Positions 36,290 through 45,200 of a stretch of 59,262 bases of DNA are shown here, in pieces. The position numbers and the translations under genes were made by a program. Numbering within the stretch: position 1 is the first letter of the stretch; the number at the start of each line of letters is the position of its first letter. The notes under the pieces are model-generated. The model did no database searches and was not told the DNA's origin. It saw only the letters and a program-made list of their open reading frames with translations. This DNA comes from Gorillibacterium massiliense (GTDB lineage: Bacteria > Bacillota > Bacilli > Paenibacillales > NBRC-103111), in the NCBI RefSeq assembly GCF_000455485.1, contig NZ_CBQR020000031.1, positions 1 to 59,262 on the forward strand. The letters run 5' to 3'.

Positions 36290-38662
36290 CTATTTGCCGT
36301 CCTCTTTAGCATTCAGTCTCGCGATCAACTTGTCGCCTTCGACGTCAAGATTCGGAAGGATGCGATCCACCCACTTCGGCAGCCACCAGGCTTTATCCTT
36401 GAAGATCGCCATAACGGCGGGGACTAGTGTCATCCGGATAAGGAATGCATCGATGAAGATCCCGATGGTGAGGGTGAAGCCAATCTGTTTGATCATGATA
36501 TCATCGGTGAAGATAAATCCGGCAAATACGGAAACCATGATGACGGCAGCAGCAACGACGACGCGGCTAGCCATTTTATACCCGTGAGCGACGGATTCGA
36601 TTCCGTGATGCCCGTGAACGTGGGATTCGCGCATGGAGCTGACCAGGAACACTTGGTAGTCCATAGCCAAGCCGTAAAGGATACCGGTAATGATGATGGG
36701 CATAAAGCTTAACAACGGACCGCCTGTATCGAAGCCGATAATCGAATGAATCCACCCATGTTGGAATACTCCCGTAGCGAGACCGAATGTGGCAAGTATC
36801 GTTAGAAGGAAACCGACAGTAGCTTTGATCGGGACAATAATCGACCGGAAAACCAGCAACAGAATGATTAACGAGAGGATGACGATGATGGCGATATACA
36901 GGAGGAACACGTCTGCCAGCTTTGCCGACATATCAATTTGCACAGCGGTGAATCCCGTTACCCCAATGTTCAGATCAAGGGTTTTGGCGAATGTTGACTC
37001 AGGATTGCGCAAATCCTTTACTAATTGCTGCGTTGCCGTATCGGTTGGCCCTGTCTCGGGAATGAGACTGAAAATGGCCATGTCTCCGGTTTGACTCATC
37101 CCAAGCGGCGATACCAGAGAGACATTATTCTGGGTTTGAAGCTCTTGAGTGAGCTTGCCCAAAAGTTCGGGCGTGATTTTTCCACCGGCACTCTTAGGTT
37201 CTGCAACGAGAACAAGCGGCCCGTTATAGCCTTTTCCGAACCCTTCGGATATGGCATCATAACTTTGCCTTGACGGTGTATCCAAGTTCGCCGTGGCGGC
37301 GCCGGGAATCCCCAGCTCCATTTTGGCCATCGGAAGAGCTGCCGTACCCAATACTGCGACAATGACGACAATAAGGAGCCAGCGGAGCTTGATAACGCCG
37401 TTAATCCATCTGTCGGCAACTCCACGGCGCGCTTCGGCCGCATGGAGTTTGTTTTTCTCCCGAGCTTTCTTTGAGCAGATCCGTTCGCCAATCAGTCCCA
37501 GCAAAGCTGGAAGCAGCGTCAAGGCGACGAATACGTTGATCAGGACCGTGGCGGCTGCGACTAGCGCCATGGTGGAGATAAAAGATATACCGATAACGAG
37601 CATACCGCATAAGGCAATTATGACTGTCAAGCCCGCGAAAAATACTGCACTGCCGGCTGTGCCGACGGCTCTGCTGGCAGATTCCTCCGCGTTCAATTTT
37701 TGATCGAAAATCATGCGGCGCTGACGGTTCACGATGAATAAGGAGTAGTCGATTCCTACCGCCAACCCGATCATGAGCGCTAGAATGGCGGATACATTCG
37801 TCATGTCGATGAGGCTTGAAATGGCGAACGCGCCGCCTACGCCCAGACCGACACCGAGAAGGGCGACAAGAAGGGGGAGGCCAGCCGCGACTACAGAGCC
37901 TAATGTCATGAGCAGGACAGCAGCGGCGATGACGAGGCCGATAACCTCCGTCGAACCGATGGAGAGTTCAAGGGGCAAAAGGGTTTCATTGGGCAACACG
38001 GTAATGCCGGTATTTTTTCCGGCTTCCTGGACTGTGGCGATAATGGAGTCCGTCACGTTTTTCGGTAGGGATGTCTTCTCGACGGTAAACTGAAATTGGA
38101 ACAGCGCTACTTTTCCATCGGAAGAGATCAATACGCCGGGTACCTGATTGCCGTTTATGATCAATGGACCATAAGGAGGCGTTTTGCCGCCTGCGGTACC
38201 CTGACCCGCCGCAGACTGTCCTGTAGCAGCTTGGCCGTCAGCGGTTTGGCCTGCAGCAGTCTGGCCTGCAGCAGTTTTGCCAGCAGATGAGGCTTGATCC
38301 TTCCCAAGAGAGGCGCTTGCTTGTGCGGCATAATCTGCGGGATTGATGACATAATCATTTTTGTACACTTGATTAACGGCATTAACTATCCCGTTGAGTC
38401 GCTCAGGCGTATCCAGACGCTCATTTGCCGGAGCTTTGAATACGACGCTTCCTTGATCCCCGGCGGCTGCTGGCATTTCTTTCGCCAATTTATCCAGCAC
38501 TTTTTGAGCTTCGGTACCTTCGATTTTCATCTCGGAACTGATATGCGTACCGTTCATTCCGATAATGCTCAGGATCACGGCAAGAACGATGATCCAGCCT
38601 GCGATGAAGTACCACGGTTTGCGATAGGCGGTTTTCCCCACTCTGTACAATAAGGTAGACAT
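36290..38662 (-). CDS. MMPL/RND-superfamily transporter
   Basis: A protein of about 790 aa with the duplicated MMPL plan: one TM, a large extracytoplasmic loop, a bundle of TMs, repeated. Charged TM motifs are GLAVGIDYSLFIVNRQRR (first half) and GLAMDYQVFLVSSMRE (second half), the proton-relay positions of MmpL/YdfJ proteins. It may export lipids or drugs. The first outer loop holds a Gly/Gln/Ala-rich 5-residue repeat. The frame is open to GTG 38683; ATG 38662 is preferred, with GGAGGAG upstream. It forms an operon with the TetR gene 7 bases (or 27 bases) upstream. Confidence 0.88.
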   Translation of the reverse strand: MSTLLYRVGKTAYRKPWYFIAGWIIVLAVILSIIGMNGTHISSEMKIEGTEAQKVLDKLAKEMPAAAGDQGSVVFKAPANERLDTPERLNGIVNAVNQVYKNDYVINPADYAAQASASLGKDQASSAGKTAAGQTAAGQTADGQAATGQSAAGQGTAGGKTPPYGPLIINGNQVPGVLISSDGKVALFQFQFTVEKTSLPKNVTDSIIATVQEAGKNTGITVLPNETLLPLELSIGSTEVIGLVIAAAVLLMTLGSVVAAGLPLLVALLGVGLGVGGAFAISSLIDMTNVSAILALMIGLAVGIDYSLFIVNRQRRMIFDQKLNAEESASRAVGTAGSAVFFAGLTVIIALCGMLVIGISFISTMALVAAATVLINVFVALTLLPALLGLIGERICSKKAREKNKLHAAEARRGVADRWINGVIKLRWLLIVVIVAVLGTAALPMAKMELGIPGAATANLDTPSRQSYDAISEGFGKGYNGPLVLVAEPKSAGGKITPELLGKLTQELQTQNNVSLVSPLGMSQTGDMAIFSLIPETGPTDTATQQLVKDLRNPESTFAKTLDLNIGVTGFTAVQIDMSAKLADVFLLYIAIIVILSLIILLLVFRSIIVPIKATVGFLLTILATFGLATGVFQHGWIHSIIGFDTGGPLLSFMPIIITGILYGLAMDYQVFLVSSMRESHVHGHHGIESVAHGYKMASRVVVAAAVIMVSVFAGFIFTDDIMIKQIGFTLTIGIFIDAFLIRMTLVPAVMAIFKDKAWWLPKWVDRILPNLDVEGDKLIARLNAKEDGK
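38201..38283. repeat. 15-bp tandem repeat inside the MMPL gene
   Basis: About six imperfect 15-base units encode TAAGQ-TAAGQ-TADGQ-AATGQ-SAAGQ-GTAGG in the first extracytoplasmic loop. The unit length keeps the frame, so copy-number change would alter loop length without breaking the gene. Confidence 0.7.
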
Positions 38663-38689
38663 CTTTTTCTGTTTCTCCTCCACATGGTT

Positions 38690-39325
38690 TTATATGTGCT
38701 CTTGTTTGTAAAATCCGTTGCGCAAGTAAGTAAAGACCGTATCCAGATATTGATTGAAGGGAGTTGCGCCTGGATTCTCAGATTGCGCTTGATCCGGGAG
38801 CAGCACGTTGAGCCGTCCTTCGACCAAGGGAAGAATCGCCCCATACACCGCACCTAAAAGAAGATGGAGATAGACTTCTTCATACCGTCCGCTGAACATT
38901 TCGCCTAGACTTTCCTGCGCTTCGGTCTGCAAGCCGTGGCGAACGCTGAGAAAATAAGGCTCAAGGGTCGGGTATTTTCGAGAAAGGGAAACCAATTCGT
39001 GCATTTTTCGGATATGCTCGTTTGTAAGCTGCACTTTTGCCATCTGATAAATAACATCCAGCAAGGGAGTGTCTTCCGGAAAATCCGCTAGCACACGATC
39101 ATACTCTTGCGTGTTTTCAAAGGTGGTCGCGCCGATGGCAACTGCTTCTTCTTTACAGGTAAAGTAGTTTGCAAAGGTTCTTCTGGAGTAACCGGCCCGC
39201 TGAACGACATCCTCGACGACAAATCCGTCTAAACCGCGTTCTCTTGCAAGCTCAAATGCCGCTTCCGCCATCGCTCGGGCAGTCGCTTCCTTTTTCGTAT
39301 CTCGCAGAGATTGTTTGATAACCAT
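38690..39325 (-). CDS. TetR-family repressor of the MMPL transporter
   Basis: A 211-aa TetR protein with HTH FVVEDVVQRAGYSRRTFANYFTCKEEAVAIGA (about residues 35-66) and an all-helical C-terminal domain. It is followed directly by the MMPL gene on the same strand, so both share one promoter. A perfect palindrome overlaps the -35 box of that promoter, the expected layout for autorepression. The inducer is unknown. Confidence 0.88.
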   Translation of the reverse strand: MVIKQSLRDTKKEATARAMAEAAFELARERGLDGFVVEDVVQRAGYSRRTFANYFTCKEEAVAIGATTFENTQEYDRVLADFPEDTPLLDVIYQMAKVQLTNEHIRKMHELVSLSRKYPTLEPYFLSVRHGLQTEAQESLGEMFSGRYEEVYLHLLLGAVYGAILPLVEGRLNVLLPDQAQSENPGATPFNQYLDTVFTYLRNGFYKQEHI

Positions 39326-39374
39326 AATCGCCTTTCACGCACACCTTCCTTTTTGGATAATATTGCTGGTTACT

Positions 39375-39403
39375 ATTATAGATAAAACTTGCACATTGTG
39401 CAA
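39375..39403 (-). promoter_or_regulatory. Promoter and palindromic operator of the TetR-MMPL operon
   Basis: On the minus strand: TTGCAC (39403-39398), a 17-base spacer and TATAAT (39380-39375). The perfect palindrome TTGCACATTGTGCAA (39389-39403) covers the -35 box, as expected for a TetR operator. Confidence 0.8.
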
Positions 39404-39534
39404 ATTTGCGCTTTGGGTAATTTTAAACGGCGTACTCATCCCTCATATGAGAGGAGAGAGGTTTGAAACGAGGCGGATTTATGCTATAGTTTTTTATTAT
39501 CCGGCGTTGAACTCCGGTTTGACTATGAATATAT

Positions 39535-39646
39535 GCTCCGTATAACCTCAAAAATATGGTTTGAGGGTCTCTACCAGGAACCGTAAAATCCTGATTACGA
39601 AAAGCTTGCGTTTACGAATGCGGCTTTTTGTAGTCAGGATTTTTTG
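39535..39646 (+). ncRNA. Adenine riboswitch (purine class) with overlapping terminator
   Basis: The purine-aptamer core is present: J1/2 TATAAC, P2 CTCAAA/TTTGAG, L2 AATATGG, J2/3 CTCTACC, P3 around L3 CCGTAAA and J3/1 GATTAC. The specificity base equivalent to position 74 is U (39595), indicating adenine rather than guanine. P1 is short (CGTA/TACG core). AATCCTGATTAC (39587-39598), which includes P3, J3/1 and P1 bases, can instead pair with GTAGTCAGGATT (39630-39641) before a T-run. Ligand binding should therefore block the terminator: an ON switch for adenine deaminase. Confidence 0.88.
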
Positions 39647-39717
39647 CATATATTTAGGGATAGGATTAACATATATATCCAAATATGAAAGGGTCATATT
39701 TTCGAGGGGGGATTGGA

Positions 39718-41463
39718 GTGGCGGATTGCACCGAACAACTCAAAAGAAGAATCTTAGTCGCAGGAAAGAAAGAACCCGCCGATCTGGTTGTCAAAAACGG
39801 AAAAATAATGAATGTATTTACAGGCGAAGTGATGGAGGGCGATATAGCCGTCGTTGACGGGATTATTGCGGGTATCGGCGATTATTCAGGAGAGAGTATG
39901 GTAGATGCCCAAGGGAAAATCATCGTTCCGGGTTTCATCGATGGGCATCTCCACATCGAGAGTACGATGCTGGCGCCTCAGGAATTCTCTAAAATTTTGC
40001 TGCAGCACGGCGTAACGACGGTCATGGCGGACCCCCACGAGATTGCCAACGTTGCGGGAACGGATGGACTCGATTATATATTGGAAAACTCCCAAGGGCT
40101 TCCTATGGATATTTTTATCATGCTGCCATCCTCGGTTCCCGTTACGCCATTTGAAAGCAACGGCGCTGTTCTGCATGCGGAGCAGCTACGCCCTTACCTG
40201 GACCATCCGATGGTTTTAGGACTTGCCGAGGTCATGGACTTTCCTTCGGTAGCGGGGGCAGAGGATACGATGCTGCGGAAGCTGGCTGCTTTCCAGTCGC
40301 ATCCGATAGACGGACATGCCGCCGGCATTGGCCGGGAGGGTCTGAATGTCTATGTGGCGGCTGGAATTCGCAACGATCACGAAGGCGTCAGCTATCAGGA
40401 TGCTGTCGATCGCCTCTCTCTGGGGATGCGGCTGATGATCCGGGAAGGAACCGTTGCTAAAAATCTCGAAGCTTTGCTTCCCGCCGTTACGCCTCTCAAT
40501 GCGAGAAGATGCCTCTTTGTGACCGACGATAAACTGCTGGACGATTTGGTGGAGGAAGGAAGCATCGATCATATTGTACGGTTAGCCATTGCGAAAGGCC
40601 TTGACCCGATCATGGCAGTGCAAATGGCCACGATCAATGCAGCTGAGGCATTTCGTCTCCAAGATCGTGGTGCGATTGCGCCTGGATTTGCGGCGGATTT
40701 CGTCCTCCTTGACGATTTGCGGTCGGTTGCGATCCATTCCGTTTACAAAGGCGGGATATGCGTTGCGGAAAAAGGAGCTGTTCATGAGGAGCTTTTTCCC
40801 GTTCCCGAACCTGCTCTGCCTAAACCCTCCATATCCACTTTTCATGTAAAAGAGGTTCATCTCAAGGATTTCGAGCTTCCACTTGCGTCCGATCTGTGCC
40901 ATATCATTGAAATCATTCCCAATCAAATCGTCACGAACCACCTTCGGATGAAGGTTGACAATGATAACGGCTTGTTTCGACCTTCCTTGAAAAAGGATCA
41001 ACTTAAGATGGCTGTTGTGGAGCGGCATCGGGCAACGGGCAATATTGGATTAGGCATCGTCAAGGGCTTTCAACTGAACAAAGGCGCCATCGCCACCTCC
41101 GTAGCCCACGACTCCCACAACATCGTCATCGTCGGGACAACGGATGAAGACATGTTCGCGGCACTGCAGAAAGTCTTAAGCATGAACGGCGGCCTTGCGG
41201 TCGTCGCCGACGGCGAAGTTCTGGCGTCCCTGCCGTTACCCATCGGCGGTTTGATGACGGAGCAGAAATACACAGACGTATATGCTAATCTGAAAAAAAT
41301 GAACGAGTCGTTGAAGGAGATTGGCGCTCCTGCAGCCTTCGATCCATTTTTGACCTTGAGCTTTTTGACGCTGCCGGTTATACCGCATCTCAAGCTGACG
41401 GACAAGGGACTATTCGATTTTCACTCCTTCCGGATCATTCCGGTCGAGGCCGATTCCGAGTGA
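39718..41463 (+). CDS. ade: Adenine deaminase
   Basis: A 581-aa amidohydrolase of the bacterial adenine deaminase family (B. subtilis AdeC is about 577 aa) that converts adenine to hypoxanthine and ammonia. Visible motifs are PGFIDGHLHIESTML (metal His pair), DPHEIANVAG, GHAAG, and the C-terminal VAHDSHNIVIVGT of the family. GTG 39718 is chosen because GAGGGGGG lies just upstream and the length fits; an in-frame ATG at 39685 lacks a site. It is preceded by an adenine riboswitch, so the substrate probably induces the enzyme. Confidence 0.94.
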   Translation: MADCTEQLKRRILVAGKKEPADLVVKNGKIMNVFTGEVMEGDIAVVDGIIAGIGDYSGESMVDAQGKIIVPGFIDGHLHIESTMLAPQEFSKILLQHGVTTVMADPHEIANVAGTDGLDYILENSQGLPMDIFIMLPSSVPVTPFESNGAVLHAEQLRPYLDHPMVLGLAEVMDFPSVAGAEDTMLRKLAAFQSHPIDGHAAGIGREGLNVYVAAGIRNDHEGVSYQDAVDRLSLGMRLMIREGTVAKNLEALLPAVTPLNARRCLFVTDDKLLDDLVEEGSIDHIVRLAIAKGLDPIMAVQMATINAAEAFRLQDRGAIAPGFAADFVLLDDLRSVAIHSVYKGGICVAEKGAVHEELFPVPEPALPKPSISTFHVKEVHLKDFELPLASDLCHIIEIIPNQIVTNHLRMKVDNDNGLFRPSLKKDQLKMAVVERHRATGNIGLGIVKGFQLNKGAIATSVAHDSHNIVIVGTTDEDMFAALQKVLSMNGGLAVVADGEVLASLPLPIGGLMTEQKYTDVYANLKKMNESLKEIGAPAAFDPFLTLSFLTLPVIPHLKLTDKGLFDFHSFRIIPVEADSE

Positions 41464-41494
41464 GATCAGGATGTTCAGGCCGCGTTCTTTTCGC

Positions 41495-41514
41495 TATAAT
41501 GGGAACGAACGTTC
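41495..41514 (+). promoter_or_regulatory. -10 box and LexA-like box before the pentapeptide gene
   Basis: TATAAT (41495-41500) is followed at once by GAAC-GAAC-GTTC (41503-41514), the GAAC-N4-GTTC core of the Bacillota LexA box with correct R/Y positions inside. Flanks differ from consensus (G and T instead of C and G). The same bases could form a weak 5-bp hairpin plus T5 ending the ade transcript. Confidence 0.5.
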
Positions 41515-41544
41515 TTTTTCTTCAAAATGGAAAGGAGTGCGCCT

Positions 41545-42192
41545 TTGAAACAACCTACCCTGAAAATCGAAGCGCCTAAGCTGCTGCCAAATGAATTAAC
41601 GATATTCGACCAACCGGATATTCAAACATCCGATTCCTATGACAGGGGAATCTTTCAAGACGTCGTGCTCGAACAGCAACGGGCCGAAAAAGTTTCCTTC
41701 GATCACTTCCACTTTAAAAATGCGACCTTGACTGGTTCCGCTTTTCCCGGAATCGAACTGACCGATGTTGTTTTCGAAAAATGCGACTTGTCCAACGTGG
41801 ATTTTTCCAATGCCATTATCCATCGGACAACGTTCACGGAGTGTAAATTGGTGGGCAGTCTGTTCACGGATGCGACTCTGCGGAACGTACGGTTCGACCG
41901 CTGTTTGGCGGATTATGCATCATTCGGATTTGCCGACATGAAACAAGTGATCCTCGAAGACAGTTCGTTATACAAAGCGGATATTATCGAATGCAAGCTG
42001 CAAAAAACCGAATTGCGCCGTTGCAAAATCGACCAAGCCTATTTTTCCAATACGAAGCTGGAAGGCATCGATTTGAGCGAGTGCGAGTTTAACGGAATAT
42101 CCGTGGCTGTGGAGGATCTGAAGGGCTGCATCATTTCACGCGAGCAAGCTTATGTTTTTGCCAATCTGTTCGGATTGATCGTGAAAGATTAA
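41545..42192 (+). CDS. Qnr-like pentapeptide-repeat protein
   Basis: A 215-aa right-handed quadrilateral beta-helix protein. Pentapeptide repeats with central F/L run from about residue 50 to 185 (CDLSNVDFSNAIIHRTTF, CLADYASFGFADMKQVIL, CKIDQAYFSNTKLEGIDL). The length and the C-terminal helix (ISREQAYVFANLFGLIV) resemble Qnr proteins, which mimic DNA and protect gyrase from quinolones. The gyrase role is inferred. TTG 41545 is chosen because AAGGAG lies 8 bases upstream; ATG 41527 has none. A LexA-like box precedes it. Confidence 0.78.
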   Translation: MKQPTLKIEAPKLLPNELTIFDQPDIQTSDSYDRGIFQDVVLEQQRAEKVSFDHFHFKNATLTGSAFPGIELTDVVFEKCDLSNVDFSNAIIHRTTFTECKLVGSLFTDATLRNVRFDRCLADYASFGFADMKQVILEDSSLYKADIIECKLQKTELRRCKIDQAYFSNTKLEGIDLSECEFNGISVAVEDLKGCIISREQAYVFANLFGLIVKD

Positions 42193-42222
42193 GGCGAAGT
42201 GAAGTCGCTTTTGTTGCGAAAT

Positions 42223-42268
42223 GGGGATGGGATAGGGGCGATAACGACCCGAATCCCATCCCCGTTTT
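42223..42268 (+). terminator. Terminator of the pentapeptide gene
   Basis: A perfect 11-bp stem (GGGGATGGGAT, 42223-42233, with 42253-42263) followed by GTTTTCT. Confidence 0.8.
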
Positions 42269-42270
42269 CT

Positions 42271-45200
42271 CTACTGCTCGCTTTTTTGCATCCGCGCATT
42301 GCCTTTACGTTTTATTTTGTTCCAACCGACAGATGAGCCGCGAATGGCTGCGAAGATTGATTTTAATATGACATACGTCATGAGCTGACGGTAGACGATC
42401 CGTTGAAGAAACAGCCAGACGAGCGGGCGAGGGTTGATCCGTTCCAAACGGAACGCGTAGTACGCAACGGACAGATCAAGCAAAAAGAAGCTGATGTAGA
42501 ACAAGATTACCGGCTCCGAACTGCGTCCGAATAGGGAGAAAATAAACAGCAGATCAATGACCGGAGACAGCACGGAATATACATATTGAAACAGCCACAT
42601 GTTGGGCATGCCGATGAAACCGAGCGCCGGCTGGCGCCTGTTAAACAATGATTTGCGATGTTTCCATAGACATTGCAGCGTGCCGTATGTCCAACGAAAA
42701 CGCTGCTTCGATAAACTTCGCACGTCTTCCGGCGCTTCAGTATAAGCCAGCGCCCGTTCTTCATAATAAACCCGGTATCCCGCAGTGAGCAGGGATAATG
42801 TTAGATCCGCATCCTCTGCCAGCGTATCCTCGCTGTACAATCCTGCCTCTATAACCGCCGACTTTCGCCACGCACCGATTGCACCCGGCACGACAGAAAT
42901 GCAGTTGAGCCGGTCAAACGCCCGACGTTCCAAATTGAAGCCCGTCACGTATTCAATATGCTGCCAAATCGTAAGCAAGTTGCCGGTGTTCCCGATCCTG
43001 ACGTTGCCGGAGACGGCGGCAACCTTTTCGTCGCGGAATCTGCTCACGAGAAGCGAGATGGCGTCCGACGAGATGAGCGTATCGGCGTCGAAGGCGACGA
43101 TGATCGTCCCGCTCGCCTCGCGGAAGCCCGCATTGACGGCGGACGCTTTGCCGCCGTTGGCTTTGCGGATCAAGCGCACGCGATCATTCTCGCTGAACCG
43201 CTCTTCCACCACTTTGGAGGTCTCGTCAGTGGACCCGTCATCTATGACGATGATTTCAAGGTGCGGATAATCGCTATCCAGGATGGAACCGATCGTTTTA
43301 CAAATGACCGCTTCCTCATTATAGGCGGCGATGACGACGCTGACAGCAGGCTTATAGTCATTGTCTATTTCCGATGGTCGACTTGCTCGCTTATGCCGCC
43401 AGGACAGCCATCCTAACAGGAGCACTCGCAAGATACCGATGCCGATAGCGCAGTAGAACACCCCTTGCAAGATCAGATTCCAGTTTTCCAGCCAGTTGAA
43501 CACTGTTCGGTCATAATTCATGAAGGCCACATCCTGGATGGAAACGGCCGGCATGGTGTCCGTGCGTGTTTTGCCAATCAATGCGCTCAAAGTTGTAAAG
43601 GTATATCCCATTTTCTGAATGGCTTCAATGATCTGCGGGAGTGCCTCGACCGTCTCGGAACGGTTGCCGCCGGCGTCATGCAGTAGGATGACATTCCCCT
43701 CATGCAGCTGTGAAAGGACACGTCGAACGATTTCGCCTGTGGAGGGCCGAGCCCAATCTTCGGGATCGATCAGCTCGCCCGCCATGGTATACCCGATATC
43801 CTGAGCTCGAATAATCGGCAGAAGCTCCGATGGCGTCGAAGGCTCAGCATCCGCGACATAAGGCGGCCGGAAAAACGTCATGGAATGACCCGTGATTTCT
43901 TCGATCAGCCGCTGGGTCGCATTTAGCTCCATGCGCGTGCGCAGAGCCGATATGGTTGCGACGTTGGGATGGGTGAATGTATGATTGCCAAGCTCATGAC
44001 CTTCCCGATAGATGCGGGTTATCAAGTCGGGATGCATTTCTGCATTTTCGCCGACAACGAAGAAAGCGGCTTTAATGCCATATCGCTTCAATATGTCGAG
44101 GATTTCCGGCGTATATGTGTCGTTCGGTCCGTCGTCGAACGTAAGAACGACCTGTTTATTTTTTGGTTTGCCGAAGCGTTGAATTTCGTAAGGAATCGGG
44201 TAGGTGGTATAGGTTTCATCGGCTACATACCCTTCCTGGTCCATCTCCACCTGACGTTTACCGTCGCTGGATGACGAGTTAATGCGCAGGATTTCTCCTT
44301 CTCCGCTGTAATGTACGGGGCTTGCATTATAGACCGTAGATAACGCGTCAGCTCCGGGCGAAGGCGAATCCAACAGCTTCCAAATCCCAGGGTCTTCCGA
44401 GCCCAGCCGCCAGACAGCGACGCCACGGAACCCGTTTTCCTGCACGGTTTTCAGTTGATTATAAAAGGTAGCGGCATCCAGAAACCAGATGATATGCGTG
44501 TCGCCGCTTTCTTTGTATCGCAGGTAGGGATTGTCCCCCTCGTCGTCCCAATGAATGGATAACTTGGATTGCTGCGCGAGTTCGATAATATCTCCGAAGG
44601 TCATGCTATCAGCGGGATCGCTGGAGCCTTCGGTCCAGTCATAGCCGTAGCTGCCGAGGCTGACCACCATTTTATCCGGGGGGATATCTAGTTGATTCAG
44701 CGATTGCTCAAACCAGTTGCTTGAGGCGATAGGGCCAGCCGTGCCGCTCTCGCTATGCTCGTCGTACATCATGACGATGAGCCGATCGGCTATCTTGGCT
44801 AGGGCTCCGTAATCGAATGCATGATCATCCGCGGGGACGTCTTCCGTTACGATCAAACCGGATGCGTGAAAAGCTTCCGTCAACTTTTCCATAAACGCCG
44901 TCAACAAATCCTGATCGTCGGTGGCCATATCCTCGAAATCGACGTTGATGCCGTTCTCATTCGCAGCTTTTATATTCGCAAGAAGTGTTTCAATAAGCCG
45001 AGTTTGCTTGTCGGGTGATTGCAGTAACGCATGCAGCGTCTCACCGTCCCACCGGTTGTTTGAGAAATTATTTAATAGTGGTTCGACTGTCAGGTGTTGA
45101 CTTTTTGCAATGCGCAGGATGTTCGGATCGGTTTGGTCGTCGATGGAGAAATCAGATTTCAAATGCATCCATTCCGGGAGCAGCGTCGTGATCATCTTGC

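Noticed and set aside
36086-36427. A 113-codon open frame after the arabinanase gene as a real gene
   Set aside because: It contains SDR relic sequence read partly out of frame, then crosses the terminator and runs antisense to the MMPL gene.
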